From NCBI RefSeq assembly GCF_000686025.1, contig NZ_JMLQ01000001.1, positions 248,001 through 312,000 on the forward strand: 64,000 bases of DNA, given 5' to 3'. How positions within the stretch are numbered: position 1 is the first letter of the stretch; each line of letters begins with the position of its first letter. The DNA is from Rhodococcus sp. UNC23MFCrub1.1. GTDB lineage: Bacteria; Actinomycetota; Actinomycetes; Mycobacteriales; Mycobacteriaceae. Shown here one piece after another: positions 34,297 to 42,122 of this stretch. A model generated the notes under the pieces. The model was not told the DNA's origin and made no database searches. It worked only from the letters and a program-made list of their open reading frames with translations. A program made the position numbers and the translations under genes.

Positions 34297-35691
34297 TCAC
34301 CGCCTGCGCCTGTTCTTGACTCCCCCACCGGACGCCGCCGACGCTGTTGGCGGTGCGGCGAGTTGCACCACCATCCCCAGGCGACTGCGCTCGACGACGC
34401 GGTTACCTTCCTGCCGCCTCGCCATCTGCTGATCCAGGACGCCAGCGGTCACTAGTGCGTCGATCACCCGCAGGGTGGCCTTGCGCTGCCCGCCGAGCTC
34501 GTCGGCCAATTTGTTGGCGGTCAGCTCGTACGGACGCTCCGTGACTATCTCCACCGCGCGGGTACGGAGGCGGTCGTCAGCGTCGACGCGGTTGACGGTC
34601 AATCCGGTGCCGCTGTCGCTGCGGCGGATGCTCCAGGACAGTTCGTCGGACGCACCCTCGCCCGACTCCAGCTGACCTTCCGGCGGGAGGTGCCAGTCCA
34701 GGTCGTACCGGCGTCCACCCCACTGCCGCGACCCGAACTCCATAGCCAGGCGGTAGTCACCCGCGTCCAGGTCGGGCTTCTCGCGGTGCTTCTGCAAGAT
34801 CCAGCTGTCGGCCCACTGGCCCATCCCCGCCTGCGAGATGGAATCCAGATCGAGGTCGCTGTTGCCGGACTTTTTGAAGTGATCCGCCACCACCAGCGCG
34901 GCTTGCCCCGCCACCGACGCCGACACCTCGGCCAGCATCCGGCCGCGCTCGTACAGGTTCTGCGCCTCGATCCCGGGCGGGTGGAACGCATACAGCGGGT
35001 CGATGATCACCAGCTCGGGTTGGGCGGTGTCCAGGTTGCGCTTGAGCGCATCGGTGAACGACACCCCCGACAGCGACCCGACCTCGAACACGGCGTGCAC
35101 GGGCAGGTCGCCCAGCTCCACCTTGAACGCGCGGGCAATGGCCTGGAGCCGTCGCTGAAACGGCCCCTGCCCGCCCTCACCCACGTAGTACAAAACCGGG
35201 CCGGGGCTGTGGACGGCGAACTCGCCGAACAACGCCTCGCCACTGGCCACAGCCACCGACAACGCCAGCAAGTTGTACGACTTGAGCGTCTTCTTCTCGC
35301 CGCCCATCGGCCCGAACGAATGTCGCGGCCACACGCCCTGCACCAGCCATTCCATCGGCGGGACAGGCACCGCCAGCTCCGCCGCGCCGACCATCGCGAA
35401 GGACGGTTCGCCGCCGCGCGCCTCGAGCGCACGTTCTTCCTCGCGCAGCTCTTTGGCGCGGTCATGGGCGCGCAGCCGGTTGAGCTCTTTGGCGGTCTCG
35501 GCGTCCAACGACGCCGACGGATCACTGCTCTTGCGGATCGCTTCAGCCACAACGGGATCAATATCGCCCCCGACGGACCGGACGCGGTCGTATCGGTCCA
35601 CAGCTGCCGGGCCGTCGGCAGCGGCAGCGATCTGCTCGGCGGTCATCCCGTCGCCCACGAGCTCGGCAATGCTGATCGTCTTGATCGTCAT
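34297..35691 (-). CDS. RepA-like AAA/RecA-fold ATPase (replicative helicase-type)
   Basis: This 464-aa protein has a RecA-like core. A variant Walker A, GPMGGEKKTLKS, lies near residue 130, a GPVLYYVGEGGQG strand follows, and Walker B is ELVIIDPLYAF. Later come VADHFKKSG and QWADSWILQKHRE, as in RepA/AAA_25 helicase-type proteins of plasmids and phages. A winged-helix-like C-terminal segment (YELTANKLADELGGQRKATLRVIDALV) may bind DNA. ATG at 35691 overlaps the primase stop (ATGA), so primase and ATPase are coupled and probably replicate the element from the adjacent iterons. Confidence 0.8.
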   Translation of the reverse strand: MTIKTISIAELVGDGMTAEQIAAAADGPAAVDRYDRVRSVGGDIDPVVAEAIRKSSDPSASLDAETAKELNRLRAHDRAKELREEERALEARGGEPSFAMVGAAELAVPVPPMEWLVQGVWPRHSFGPMGGEKKTLKSYNLLALSVAVASGEALFGEFAVHSPGPVLYYVGEGGQGPFQRRLQAIARAFKVELGDLPVHAVFEVGSLSGVSFTDALKRNLDTAQPELVIIDPLYAFHPPGIEAQNLYERGRMLAEVSASVAGQAALVVADHFKKSGNSDLDLDSISQAGMGQWADSWILQKHREKPDLDAGDYRLAMEFGSRQWGGRRYDLDWHLPPEGQLESGEGASDELSWSIRRSDSGTGLTVNRVDADDRLRTRAVEIVTERPYELTANKLADELGGQRKATLRVIDALVTAGVLDQQMARRQEGNRVVERSRLGMVVQLAAPPTASAASGGGVKNRRRR

Positions 35692-36905
35692 CCGCGCGCC
35701 GCCATTGTGACCCGCAACGGCGCCGTGCCGTACGCCCGCTCCTCCGCGGTGAGTACCGGGCGAGCGCGCGCCTTGGACACTGCTCCTCGTACCGCCCGAT
35801 AGAAGTCCGCCGTGGCGACCGACGCGGTGCGGGCTTCTCCCGGCAGCTCCCCGGCCCGGCGTCGGTCCATCACTTCCAGATACGCCAGGCGGATCATCTC
35901 GAGTGCGAGCGCCAACCCGGTACGTCCTTCGGTCGCCGCGAGCACCACGGCCAGCACCCGTTTCGTCATCGCCGCGTGCGCGGACGCGTCGTCCTCGGCT
36001 CCCCGTGCGAACATCTCGATCAACCGCGGATACACCACCAACACCTGCATGGCCGGGCTCATTTCGTCCCAGACGGCGTCGGCTCCGTGTTGCGCATTGA
36101 CCCAGTCCACGGCCTCGCGGGGTGCCGTCGGTACCGACCGCATTGTCGGAGCTGTCGGTGCGACGACGATCGCACGCTCGGCTACGGCGTTGACGATGCC
36201 CAACCGGGTAAGCCCCGGCGCAGCAGGGTTCAAGGCCGTCCGCACCGCCACAGGCCGGTCTATTTGCTTGTGGTTGACAGTGCCGGGGCACCGCAGGATG
36301 TGGCTGAGGTCGAACACGCTGTCCACGCGAGCCCCGGCCTGCACATGGTCCGCAGCAGCGGCGACCAAGCCACCCCACCCGGCGCAGACCTCGCGCCACC
36401 GTTGCAGCGGCCACATCTCGCCGGCCGAACCGTCGAGCTGCCAATGCTCCGCGACGCGGTTCGGTTGGGTGCGCGAACTCCGCACACGCCACAACGGTTG
36501 CACTCCGTGGCCGCTCTCGATCAGCACCGACGGTTCCGACCCCACCCAACGGCTGAGCACCTCGACCACCGCGTAGCAGCGTTCCATCGACGCGAGTGAG
36601 CCGTCCTTGACGTCCAGGTCGCCCCATACCGCGCGGACGCGGGTGACGTCGGCCTCTGTTCCTCGTCCTCTTGCCACCGATGGTGAGATCGGATTGACGC
36701 CCCACCACACGTCGCGGTCCTGCGGAAGCTCCCGCTGCGGCAGTTCGCGGACGGTCGTCAAGCAGCTACTGAATCCGCCTCGCACCGGGTGCTTGAAGTT
36801 CACGCTGATGCGTTCGGTGGGCCCATACTGGAGGACATCGAGGGCATCCTGTAGTCGAAGGTTGTGCTGTTGCAGCAGAACCGAATTGGGCATATTGTGG
36901 GTCAC
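35688..36905 (-). CDS. RepB/archaeo-eukaryotic-type primase-like replication protein
   Basis: This 405-aa protein shows the three motifs of AEP/RepB-type primases. They are an acidic AVWGDLDVKDGS (Asp-x-Asp, metal binding) near residue 90, a SGHGVQPLWRV segment (the s-G-x-G-h-x-x-W motif with conserved His) near 130, and DLSHILRCPGTVNHK (Arg-x-Pro-Gly-x-x-Asn-x-Lys) near 200. The C-terminal third is helical. It would prime DNA synthesis at the element origin together with the downstream ATPase. The GTG at 36905 has AAAGG upstream; ATG at 36893 is an alternative. The gene is preceded by a hairpin at 36,978-37,004. Confidence 0.75.
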   Translation of the reverse strand: MTHNMPNSVLLQQHNLRLQDALDVLQYGPTERISVNFKHPVRGGFSSCLTTVRELPQRELPQDRDVWWGVNPISPSVARGRGTEADVTRVRAVWGDLDVKDGSLASMERCYAVVEVLSRWVGSEPSVLIESGHGVQPLWRVRSSRTQPNRVAEHWQLDGSAGEMWPLQRWREVCAGWGGLVAAAADHVQAGARVDSVFDLSHILRCPGTVNHKQIDRPVAVRTALNPAAPGLTRLGIVNAVAERAIVVAPTAPTMRSVPTAPREAVDWVNAQHGADAVWDEMSPAMQVLVVYPRLIEMFARGAEDDASAHAAMTKRVLAVVLAATEGRTGLALALEMIRLAYLEVMDRRRAGELPGEARTASVATADFYRAVRGAVSKARARPVLTAEERAYGTAPLRVTMAARG

Positions 36906-36977
36906 GTTCAGGGCCTTTCTGGCCAGCCGAAGTGGGATTCGGCGAATGTTGTGAGTCAGAGTTCGTCAGCGAGACAC

Positions 36978-37004
36978 GGGCCGTCACCCTGGTGGTGACG
37001 GCCC
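36978..37004 (-). terminator. Strong hairpin between Cys-rich gene and primase gene
   Basis: An 11-bp perfect stem (GGGCCGTCACC and GGTGACGGCCC) with a 5-nt loop starts 9 nt beyond the stop of the Cys-rich protein gene. It has no T-run, so it is a terminator without U-tract, an attenuator, or an RNA-processing site that would reduce transcription into the primase gene. Confidence 0.6.
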
Positions 37005-37012
37005 TTCGCGTG

Positions 37013-37921
37013 TCAGTAGTGGCGGTCGGCGCAGAATCCGACACCGCGATGCCACCCGTCGAACCCGACAACCTCAAAGGACAGGTCCTCCAGCGGCGAG
37101 AACGGCGGCTGCAGGATGCGCTTACATGCGTCGCACACCCCACCGACGTGCGTCACGGTGCCGCAGGTGACCTTCAGGTACTCGGTGCACTTCCAAGAAA
37201 CGCGACGGTCGAACGCCGCACAGAACTCGCACGTGAGCGGCACCCGATCGACCGAAAGCCGCACGACGCGCTCGGAGGACCAGTGCAGCGGCACCGGGAA
37301 CGCCGACAACGTCTGCTGACCGACTTCGAAACCACCGCTGCGGTGCAACGCATCCAGTCCTGCAGGCGTGAGTGGTTGTCGCGCGCCGTGTTCATCCAGG
37401 TCGCCGCGCACTACGACGCCGTCCCGATTCACCGGGACCGACGGCACGAACTGGAACGCTGCCTCGCTGTGCACAACGACAGACCGCACACCGACCGGCC
37501 CGGTTACGGCAGCAGTGAGCGCATCATCGTGCACCTGCGTCTCCTCGGCGAGGGCGCGTTCCCGGTCAGCACGTATGCCGTCGCCGGACTCGAGGTAGAC
37601 ATCCCTGAGCTCGTCCTCGCTGTAGCCGCCGTGTCGGAACGGCAACGGGGCACGGTCGGGTCCGTTGGAACGCAGGTAGTCGAGACCCCCAAGGAGGGCC
37701 TTCATGCCGGGATAAGTCGTCGGCGTGTCGATCCAGCGGTCCACCGTGTCCGCAATCACGGGGTATCTGCGTGCCCCTGGCGAGAACACCACCGGCCTGC
37801 CGCGCACGTCGAACTCCGGGCGTCTGGCGGCATCCATCGCATCCCCCAGCGGTGTGACAGCTCGAAAACCTTCCCTGACGCGTTGGACGAACGCGTCAAG
37901 ATCCCCCAGGTACCCGGTCAT
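37013..37921 (-). CDS. Hypothetical Cys-rich (zinc-ribbon-like) element protein
   Basis: This 302-aa protein has its cysteines clustered in the last 90 residues: CEFCAAF, then KCTEYLKVTC, then VCDACKRI, with more His and Cys near the end (GWHRGVGFCADRHY). This suggests one or two zinc-binding sites. The N-terminal 200 residues are acidic and helical, with no recognised domain. ATG at 37921 overlaps the stop of the excisionase-like gene (ATGA), so both are coupled. A DNA-binding or replication-accessory role is plausible from position, but unproven. Confidence 0.65.
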   Translation of the reverse strand: MTGYLGDLDAFVQRVREGFRAVTPLGDAMDAARRPEFDVRGRPVVFSPGARRYPVIADTVDRWIDTPTTYPGMKALLGGLDYLRSNGPDRAPLPFRHGGYSEDELRDVYLESGDGIRADRERALAEETQVHDDALTAAVTGPVGVRSVVVHSEAAFQFVPSVPVNRDGVVVRGDLDEHGARQPLTPAGLDALHRSGGFEVGQQTLSAFPVPLHWSSERVVRLSVDRVPLTCEFCAAFDRRVSWKCTEYLKVTCGTVTHVGGVCDACKRILQPPFSPLEDLSFEVVGFDGWHRGVGFCADRHY

Positions 37922-38217
37922 CGGTGCTGTCCGTCAGCCAGGGCATCGCTGCCAGCTTGCATCCATCGCGCCAGTTCACGTCTGGAGTACAGGAACTTCT
38001 TACCGCGTCGAATACCCCGTAATTCCCCGGTAGCAATGGCACGCCTGATCATCCACCGTGTGGTGTGTGCATTCACGCGCTGGGCGAGTTCGAACATCTG
38101 CCTTTCCGACAGATCGTGAATGTCAATCGGGTCGATGCCTAATTGCTTCAGGACATCGATATCCGTTTCATCACCTGTTGCGGGCGGTTCGTGCAGGCGT
38201 CTAGCAAGAGTGCTCAT
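37918..38217 (-). CDS. Excisionase-like / MerR-type helix-turn-helix protein
   Basis: This 99-aa protein has a C-terminal winged-helix of the AlpA/excisionase (HTH_17) type: VNAHTTRWMIRRAIATGELRG, then RRGKKFLYSRRELARWM. The N-terminal 45 residues are acidic. It is the first gene of the leftward operon. It could act as recombination directionality factor for the integrase and/or as regulator of the divergent region. A GGAGGA site stands correctly before the ATG at 38217. Confidence 0.75.
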   Translation of the reverse strand: MSTLARRLHEPPATGDETDIDVLKQLGIDPIDIHDLSERQMFELAQRVNAHTTRWMIRRAIATGELRGIRRGKKFLYSRRELARWMQAGSDALADGQHR

Positions 38218-38753
38218 ATCGTCCTCCGGGGCAGTTCGGAGAAGATGGGGGCCGAAAACCAGAAAAGCTGGCGCACGACACACATCTCCCGTTGGGGATT
38301 TGTGTGTTGCTCGCCAGCTAGCGGTCATACCCGCGCGATACCTCTACTGCTCAGCCAACTTCACTGCTCGTGCATCGGTCGCTGCTGCAACATTGGAGGT
38401 CGCCACTGAGGCTCAATGGGCATTTGTGTCCAAACCATCCAAGTTGTCCAATCCCGTGGGATTGAGACGTCTCCTCGGCCTAAGCCGTGGGTGCCCCACT
38501 GCCGGGGCAATGCCAACTTTACACAACCACGCAATTGCCGCAAGGTGCCGCGCAGCAGCGTCGGTCAACCGCGCATTCCGACCCGGTTTGCAAGCAAAAC
38601 GAAGTAGTACATTGGTAGGCGTACCTCAGGCATCGGCGTTGCGCGCCCCGGAGGTACACCGGACGGGTCACCGGACCCATCAGGCCAGAGGCCACCCTCG
38701 CTCCGTTGTGCGGAGGAGGAACCAGCACCCGCCTCGCACTGATGGAGTAACAA
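38218..38753. other. 536-bp non-coding divergent control region with a 54-bp hairpin
   Basis: This region separates the leftward replication operon from the rightward capsid operon and contains no ORF I trust. A 54-bp imperfect palindrome lies at 38,266-38,319 (outer arms AGCTGGCG and CGCCAGCT, inner ACACACA and TGTGTGT, core TCCC-GTT-GGGGA). GAGACGTCTC at 38,464-38,473 is a perfect palindrome, and GCCCC/GGGGC forms a small hairpin near 38,495. TTGCAA at 38,588 followed by TACATT is a weak promoter candidate for the capsid operon. The base composition is more AT-rich than the host. Confidence 0.55.
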
Positions 38754-39992
38754 GTGACCACTACTCGACCGCTCAGCCGTCCCGTCTTCCACCGGCCCGA
38801 TCCGTGGACCACCGGCCCTGGCCGCGTCCCTGCTTCTTACCTCGCGCCGATCTTCGGCAGCGACCCCGGCGGCTACTACAACTACGCCGACGTTCGGTCT
38901 GCGAAGACGCTCGACGGTGTCCCGCTGACGACGCTCTGGGACGAGGCGAATGCGTTCACGTCGGCGCTGAACGAGAAGCGTTCGAAGTTGGCCGCACTTG
39001 TCTCGTACAAGACGACTTCCATTGCCGACGCCATTGTTCAGACGCCTCACGGCACCAATTTCGAACGCGCATCGGAATTCGGAGTGCCGACGGCGGCGCG
39101 TAGCAAAATTGAGCCGTTGATGATGGGTTACACGTTCCAAGATTACGACAAGGCGACCCGATTTACGAAATTTTTCCTGCGCGATGCGACTGCGGAGCAT
39201 GTTCGAGCCCATCTTGTAGAAATTGCCGAGGCAGATAATAGGCTCGTTAATGGCCTGGTGCTGCGCCGTTTATTCGACAATTCTTCGTCATTCAATGAAT
39301 TCGGCCACAAAGTTTTTCCGCTGTGGACAGGATTGGACGGCTACACGCCGCCTCCCTATGCCGGAATGGTGCATCCCACGCAGACCAGCCACATGCTCGC
39401 CAGCGGTGCCCCGGTGCTCGACTCCGGCGATCTCGAGCAGCTGATTCAGGCAGTCACATCCAAGGGCTACGGCGTCTCGCAGGGTTCTCAGCTGATCATT
39501 CTGTGCAACCCGAGCGAGCTCGATCAGATCAGCACGTTCCGGCGGGGCGTACCGTCCCGCCCGCGCATGGCGGGCGAGTCCGTAGACGTGCTGCCCAAGT
39601 ACGACTTCATCCAGAGCGCGACCGCCCCGGCGTACCTAACAGACGAGAACGTCGTAGGCAAGATTGCGCCGGGCGAATACGGCGGCCTCCCAGTCGCTGG
39701 AAGCTTCGGCCCGTCGTGGATCGTCGCCGATCACCTACTGCCGGTCGGATACGTCGCGTGTGTCGCGAGCTCCGGTCTTGGAAGTTCGCTCTCACCGTTG
39801 GCCGTGCGCGAGCATGTCTCCCCGGAGTACCGGGGACTGCGCATCCTGCCCGGCTCGGTGGGAGTCAGCCCCCTGGTTGAGTCCTACTTCAGCCGAGGCG
39901 TAGGTTGCGGGACCCGGCACCGTGGGGCCGCTGCCGTTCTGCAAGTGACGACCAGCAACACCTACACACCGCCGAACTGGGCGTGGTCCTGA
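38754..39992 (+). CDS. HK97-fold major capsid protein-like
   Basis: This 412-aa protein has no signal peptide or membrane segment. The pattern matches actinobacterial phage capsid-like proteins. An N-arm (FHRPDPWTTGPGRVPASYLAP) is followed by an alpha-helical segment (LWDEANAFTSALNEKRSKLAAL), an ASEFGVP motif, and a spine-type helix (ATAEHVRAHLVEIAEADN). The A-domain-like end is GLPVAGSFGPSWIVADHLLPVGYVACVASSG, then REH, YRGLRIL, SYFSRGVGCGTRHRGAAAVLQV. Encapsulin-like shell proteins are an alternative in the same fold. GTG at 38754 has GGAG about 7 nt upstream. No protease, scaffold or portal gene is adjacent. Assignment is from pattern recognition, not alignment. Confidence 0.6.
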   Translation: MTTTRPLSRPVFHRPDPWTTGPGRVPASYLAPIFGSDPGGYYNYADVRSAKTLDGVPLTTLWDEANAFTSALNEKRSKLAALVSYKTTSIADAIVQTPHGTNFERASEFGVPTAARSKIEPLMMGYTFQDYDKATRFTKFFLRDATAEHVRAHLVEIAEADNRLVNGLVLRRLFDNSSSFNEFGHKVFPLWTGLDGYTPPPYAGMVHPTQTSHMLASGAPVLDSGDLEQLIQAVTSKGYGVSQGSQLIILCNPSELDQISTFRRGVPSRPRMAGESVDVLPKYDFIQSATAPAYLTDENVVGKIAPGEYGGLPVAGSFGPSWIVADHLLPVGYVACVASSGLGSSLSPLAVREHVSPEYRGLRILPGSVGVSPLVESYFSRGVGCGTRHRGAAAVLQVTTSNTYTPPNWAWS

Positions 39993-40228
39993 TGGCGCGG
40001 GACTCGGCTCCGCCGCCCGGCGTGCCTTCGTACGGGCGGCGGGACGCTCCGGGTGAATCCGAGTTCAGCCACGGCCCCGGTCTGACGCCCAAGGGTCTGG
40101 AGCGTGCACCTGTTGTCGACGGTGGGCGATACCACGGTCTGTCTCCGCGCATGAAGGTGCCCGACGAACTGACTGCGGTCTCGGACCTGATCGCCGAGCG
40201 GTCGGCCGGCGAGACCGGCGACGCGTGA
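39992..40228 (+). CDS. Hypothetical protein coupled to the capsid-like gene, 78 aa
   Basis: This hydrophilic, Pro/Gly-rich protein begins MARDSAPPPGVPSYGRRDAPG and ends IAERSAGETGDA. It has no cysteine or membrane segment. The ATG overlaps the capsid stop by 1 nt (TGATG), and its own stop overlaps the next start the same way, so the three proteins are translationally coupled. It could be a head-associated or scaffold-like peptide. No family recognised. Confidence 0.65.
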   Translation: MARDSAPPPGVPSYGRRDAPGESEFSHGPGLTPKGLERAPVVDGGRYHGLSPRMKVPDELTAVSDLIAERSAGETGDA

Positions 40229-40677
40229 TGGCCGTCCGGCAATTCAAGCGGAAGAGAAACGGGCAGTTCGCAAAGACCGCTGGCTCGGCTGCCCGTGCCG
40301 TCAAGTCGGCCACCAAAGCGTCCGGCCGGAAAGCCACCAAGAAAGTCCGGCGGTCCTACGTCAAGGGCAGCTTCGAGAAGAACCTCGAAGTCGGCCAGGG
40401 CGGGGCGTACAAGGGCGTCAAGGTCGGCGCGGAGTTCCGCAGCCCCGCTGGACGCGGCGCGGTCGTCAAGGGAATTGTCGGATATCACGGCAAGCCCGAC
40501 CGTCTGCTCGACGTCAAGCCGAAGTTAAACAAGCCCGCAAAGACGCTCACGGTCACGGTCAAGCCGAATTCGGCTCCCTCGTCTTCTTCGGCGAGCGCTA
40601 AGCGGGCCACGGCAGGGTCCAAGACGATGCGCACGCCGACCAGTGCGACCGCCGCCGGTAAGCGTGTGCGGCGCTGA
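40228..40677 (+). CDS. Highly basic 149-aa protein of the capsid operon
   Basis: This protein is very rich in Lys and Arg, with few acidic residues. The N-terminus AVRQFKRKRNGQFAKTAGSAARAVKSA carries the 'RxxNGQFA' motif often seen in phage structural proteins. The middle has GGAYKGVKVGAEFRSPAGRGAVVKG, which could form a small beta domain. The C-terminal third is a Ser/Thr/Lys low-complexity tail ending KRVRR. It may bind nucleic acid inside the particle, in the manner of histone-like core proteins, or act as a head-completion protein. The ATG at 40228 overlaps the upstream stop (TGATG); a GTG one codon earlier is possible. Confidence 0.65.
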   Translation: MAVRQFKRKRNGQFAKTAGSAARAVKSATKASGRKATKKVRRSYVKGSFEKNLEVGQGGAYKGVKVGAEFRSPAGRGAVVKGIVGYHGKPDRLLDVKPKLNKPAKTLTVTVKPNSAPSSSSASAKRATAGSKTMRTPTSATAAGKRVRR

Positions 40678-40864
40678 CCGGCCACATGCGGCCCAGTGGG
40701 CGGCGGTGCCGCACACGTCCGATGTGGCGACGCTCAGCCACCAACGACCAGCCTCTGGCGCAAGTGCGGTAGCTGCCAGCGCCACCACATCGGCCCCGAG
40801 CGCCTAGGAGAAGCCACGCTCCCAGCTCGGGGAAGACGGTCGCCGCCTTTCGGCCGTCCGCGAA

Positions 40865-40895
40865 GACCCTCGGGCCTACCTTCAGCCCGAGGGTC
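40865..40895 (+). terminator. Hairpin terminator of the capsid operon
   Basis: A perfect 11-bp stem (GACCCTCGGGC and GCCCGAGGGTC) with a 9-nt loop lies about 190 nt after the basic-protein stop. There is no T-run, as is usual in high-GC actinobacteria. A 71-codon frame between (40,696-40,911) has a CGSCQRHH motif, but it runs through the hairpin and I do not call it a gene. Confidence 0.7.
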
Positions 40896-40928
40896 GACGT
40901 GTATGTGCTGAGCAATTACCCATGAGGG

Positions 40929-41927
40929 CTATGTATCCAGGAAGTCCCACTCGCTACCCAAGACCCACCTTAGGGCCGAGAGCTTCCCGTTGAGCATCCC
41001 CAATTCGAAATCGCTGTACGGCCCAAGAAGGTCCTGACCTGCGAATTTCTGTTCGATGCGCAGTCGGGCTGGTCCGGCAATTTCCCGCACTCGTTCCAGC
41101 TCGATCGTGTCGCCGTCCCGCTTGGCTCTAATGTCGGACTGGAGGCTCCGGTGGTACCACACGCGGTCGAAGAGATCGTTTTCCGCTGCGAGTATTTCGT
41201 CCAGCCGCCGTGGATCCTCAAGGAAATCCAAATGCTGATTAATATCGGACAAATAGTCGACACCGAAATACTCCTCAAGTGCCCCGAATAGACCGTCAAC
41301 CCCAAGTCTGTAGTCGGATCCATTCACCTCGAATAGCTCCGCGAGGTCTGGGTGGGGGTCGCGACGATCGCCGCTTTCACTTGAGAAATCCTCGTGGTTC
41401 GTCGTGATGAAGAAATGAGGGTCTTCGGATAGATCAGCATTTGCTGCTGAAGTCGCGTACCCCTCCAGGATCAGCGCGTCGGCAACACTGTTCTTGTTCC
41501 TGTGCAGCGGGGCGCGCTTCTCAAGACCGCGTTGGACAACGCTTACTCGCTCGGCATCGGTGGGTTCGAGCTGCTTACCCGCCTTCAACAAGGCTTCTAT
41601 CTCGTCAAAGTTACGAGTTGTCATTGCGCCAATGAGGGGTGCGTGGTGAGCTAGTTCGTCGAGCGCATCGCGGGTCTCTGCGTGTGCGTCTCCGCCGAAA
41701 TCTCTAACTTCCCTGCGTAGGGATCGCAACCTGTCGGCCAAGCTGGTGGTGATTGAGGCCTCGACCCTCGGACGGTTCCTCGCGAACTCCTCAAGAACAA
41801 CCGGTGGAACCAGCAGTTCCAATTCACCATCACGCACTAGTTCTGTCACCGTGTAGATCGTTTTTTGGCCGTCGCGTCTCTTCGCCAAGTCCAGCCAAGT
41901 TGAGGTGTCTACAAGCAATTTCAGCAC
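40929..41927 (-). CDS. DUF4935-type PIN-domain protein, probable RNase defence cargo
   Basis: This 332-aa protein begins with a PIN domain: LLVDTSTWLDLAK (first Asp), VVLEEFARNRP (Glu), NSVADALILEGYA (Asp) and FFITTNHEDFS (Thr-Asn-x-x-Asp). These are the acidic residues that bind metal in PIN ribonucleases. The C-terminal 150 residues are an acidic helical domain of unknown role. The size and VVLEEF segment fit the DUF4935 group, which occurs in defence islands and is not the short VapC type; no antitoxin gene is adjacent. It is the last gene before the right attachment site. GTG start at 41927. Confidence 0.7.
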   Translation of the reverse strand: MLKLLVDTSTWLDLAKRRDGQKTIYTVTELVRDGELELLVPPVVLEEFARNRPRVEASITTSLADRLRSLRREVRDFGGDAHAETRDALDELAHHAPLIGAMTTRNFDEIEALLKAGKQLEPTDAERVSVVQRGLEKRAPLHRNKNSVADALILEGYATSAANADLSEDPHFFITTNHEDFSSESGDRRDPHPDLAELFEVNGSDYRLGVDGLFGALEEYFGVDYLSDINQHLDFLEDPRRLDEILAAENDLFDRVWYHRSLQSDIRAKRDGDTIELERVREIAGPARLRIEQKFAGQDLLGPYSDFELGMLNGKLSALRWVLGSEWDFLDT

Positions 41928-41968
41928 GAGCCGATTCTATGCAAAGCGCGCTTCGCCGTTCGGCAATC

Positions 41969-41986
41969 TAGCCCCGCAGTAGCCCC
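41969..41986. repeat. Integrase arm-type repeat pair, right
   Basis: TAGCCCC at 41,969 and again at 41,980 repeats the 11-bp-spaced pair inside the left end of the element, in the same orientation. The pair is about 140 bp inside the right core repeat. Symmetric placement at both ends supports a function in integrase or excision-complex binding. Confidence 0.65.
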
Positions 41987-42122
41987 ATCGCGGTCCCAAC
42001 ACGGTTGCGGCACGCACCGCATGCGGTCCGCGCACGGTACCAACAAGCACCCACGCTGAACTGGGCTTTCTACGGATTACGTGCAGTTGCCACCTGCGGA
42101 TATAGCGCCCGGACGCTTCTTG

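Noticed and set aside
33947-34300. Overlapping frames in the iteron region, including one giving repeated Tyr-Gly-Thr-Ser-like residues
   Set aside because: The apparent peptides are the translation of the GGGTACGAGTTG repeats and carry no independent coding signal.
38416-38607. 63-codon frame in the element's divergent control region
   Set aside because: No ribosome binding site and no protein-like pattern. The region has several palindromes that better fit regulatory DNA.
40696-40911. 71-codon frame with a CGSCQRHH motif after the capsid operon
   Set aside because: Only one Cys pair is seen, the frame runs through the terminator hairpin at 40,865-40,895, and no ribosome binding site is evident. 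A decayed HNH gene is possible but not supported.
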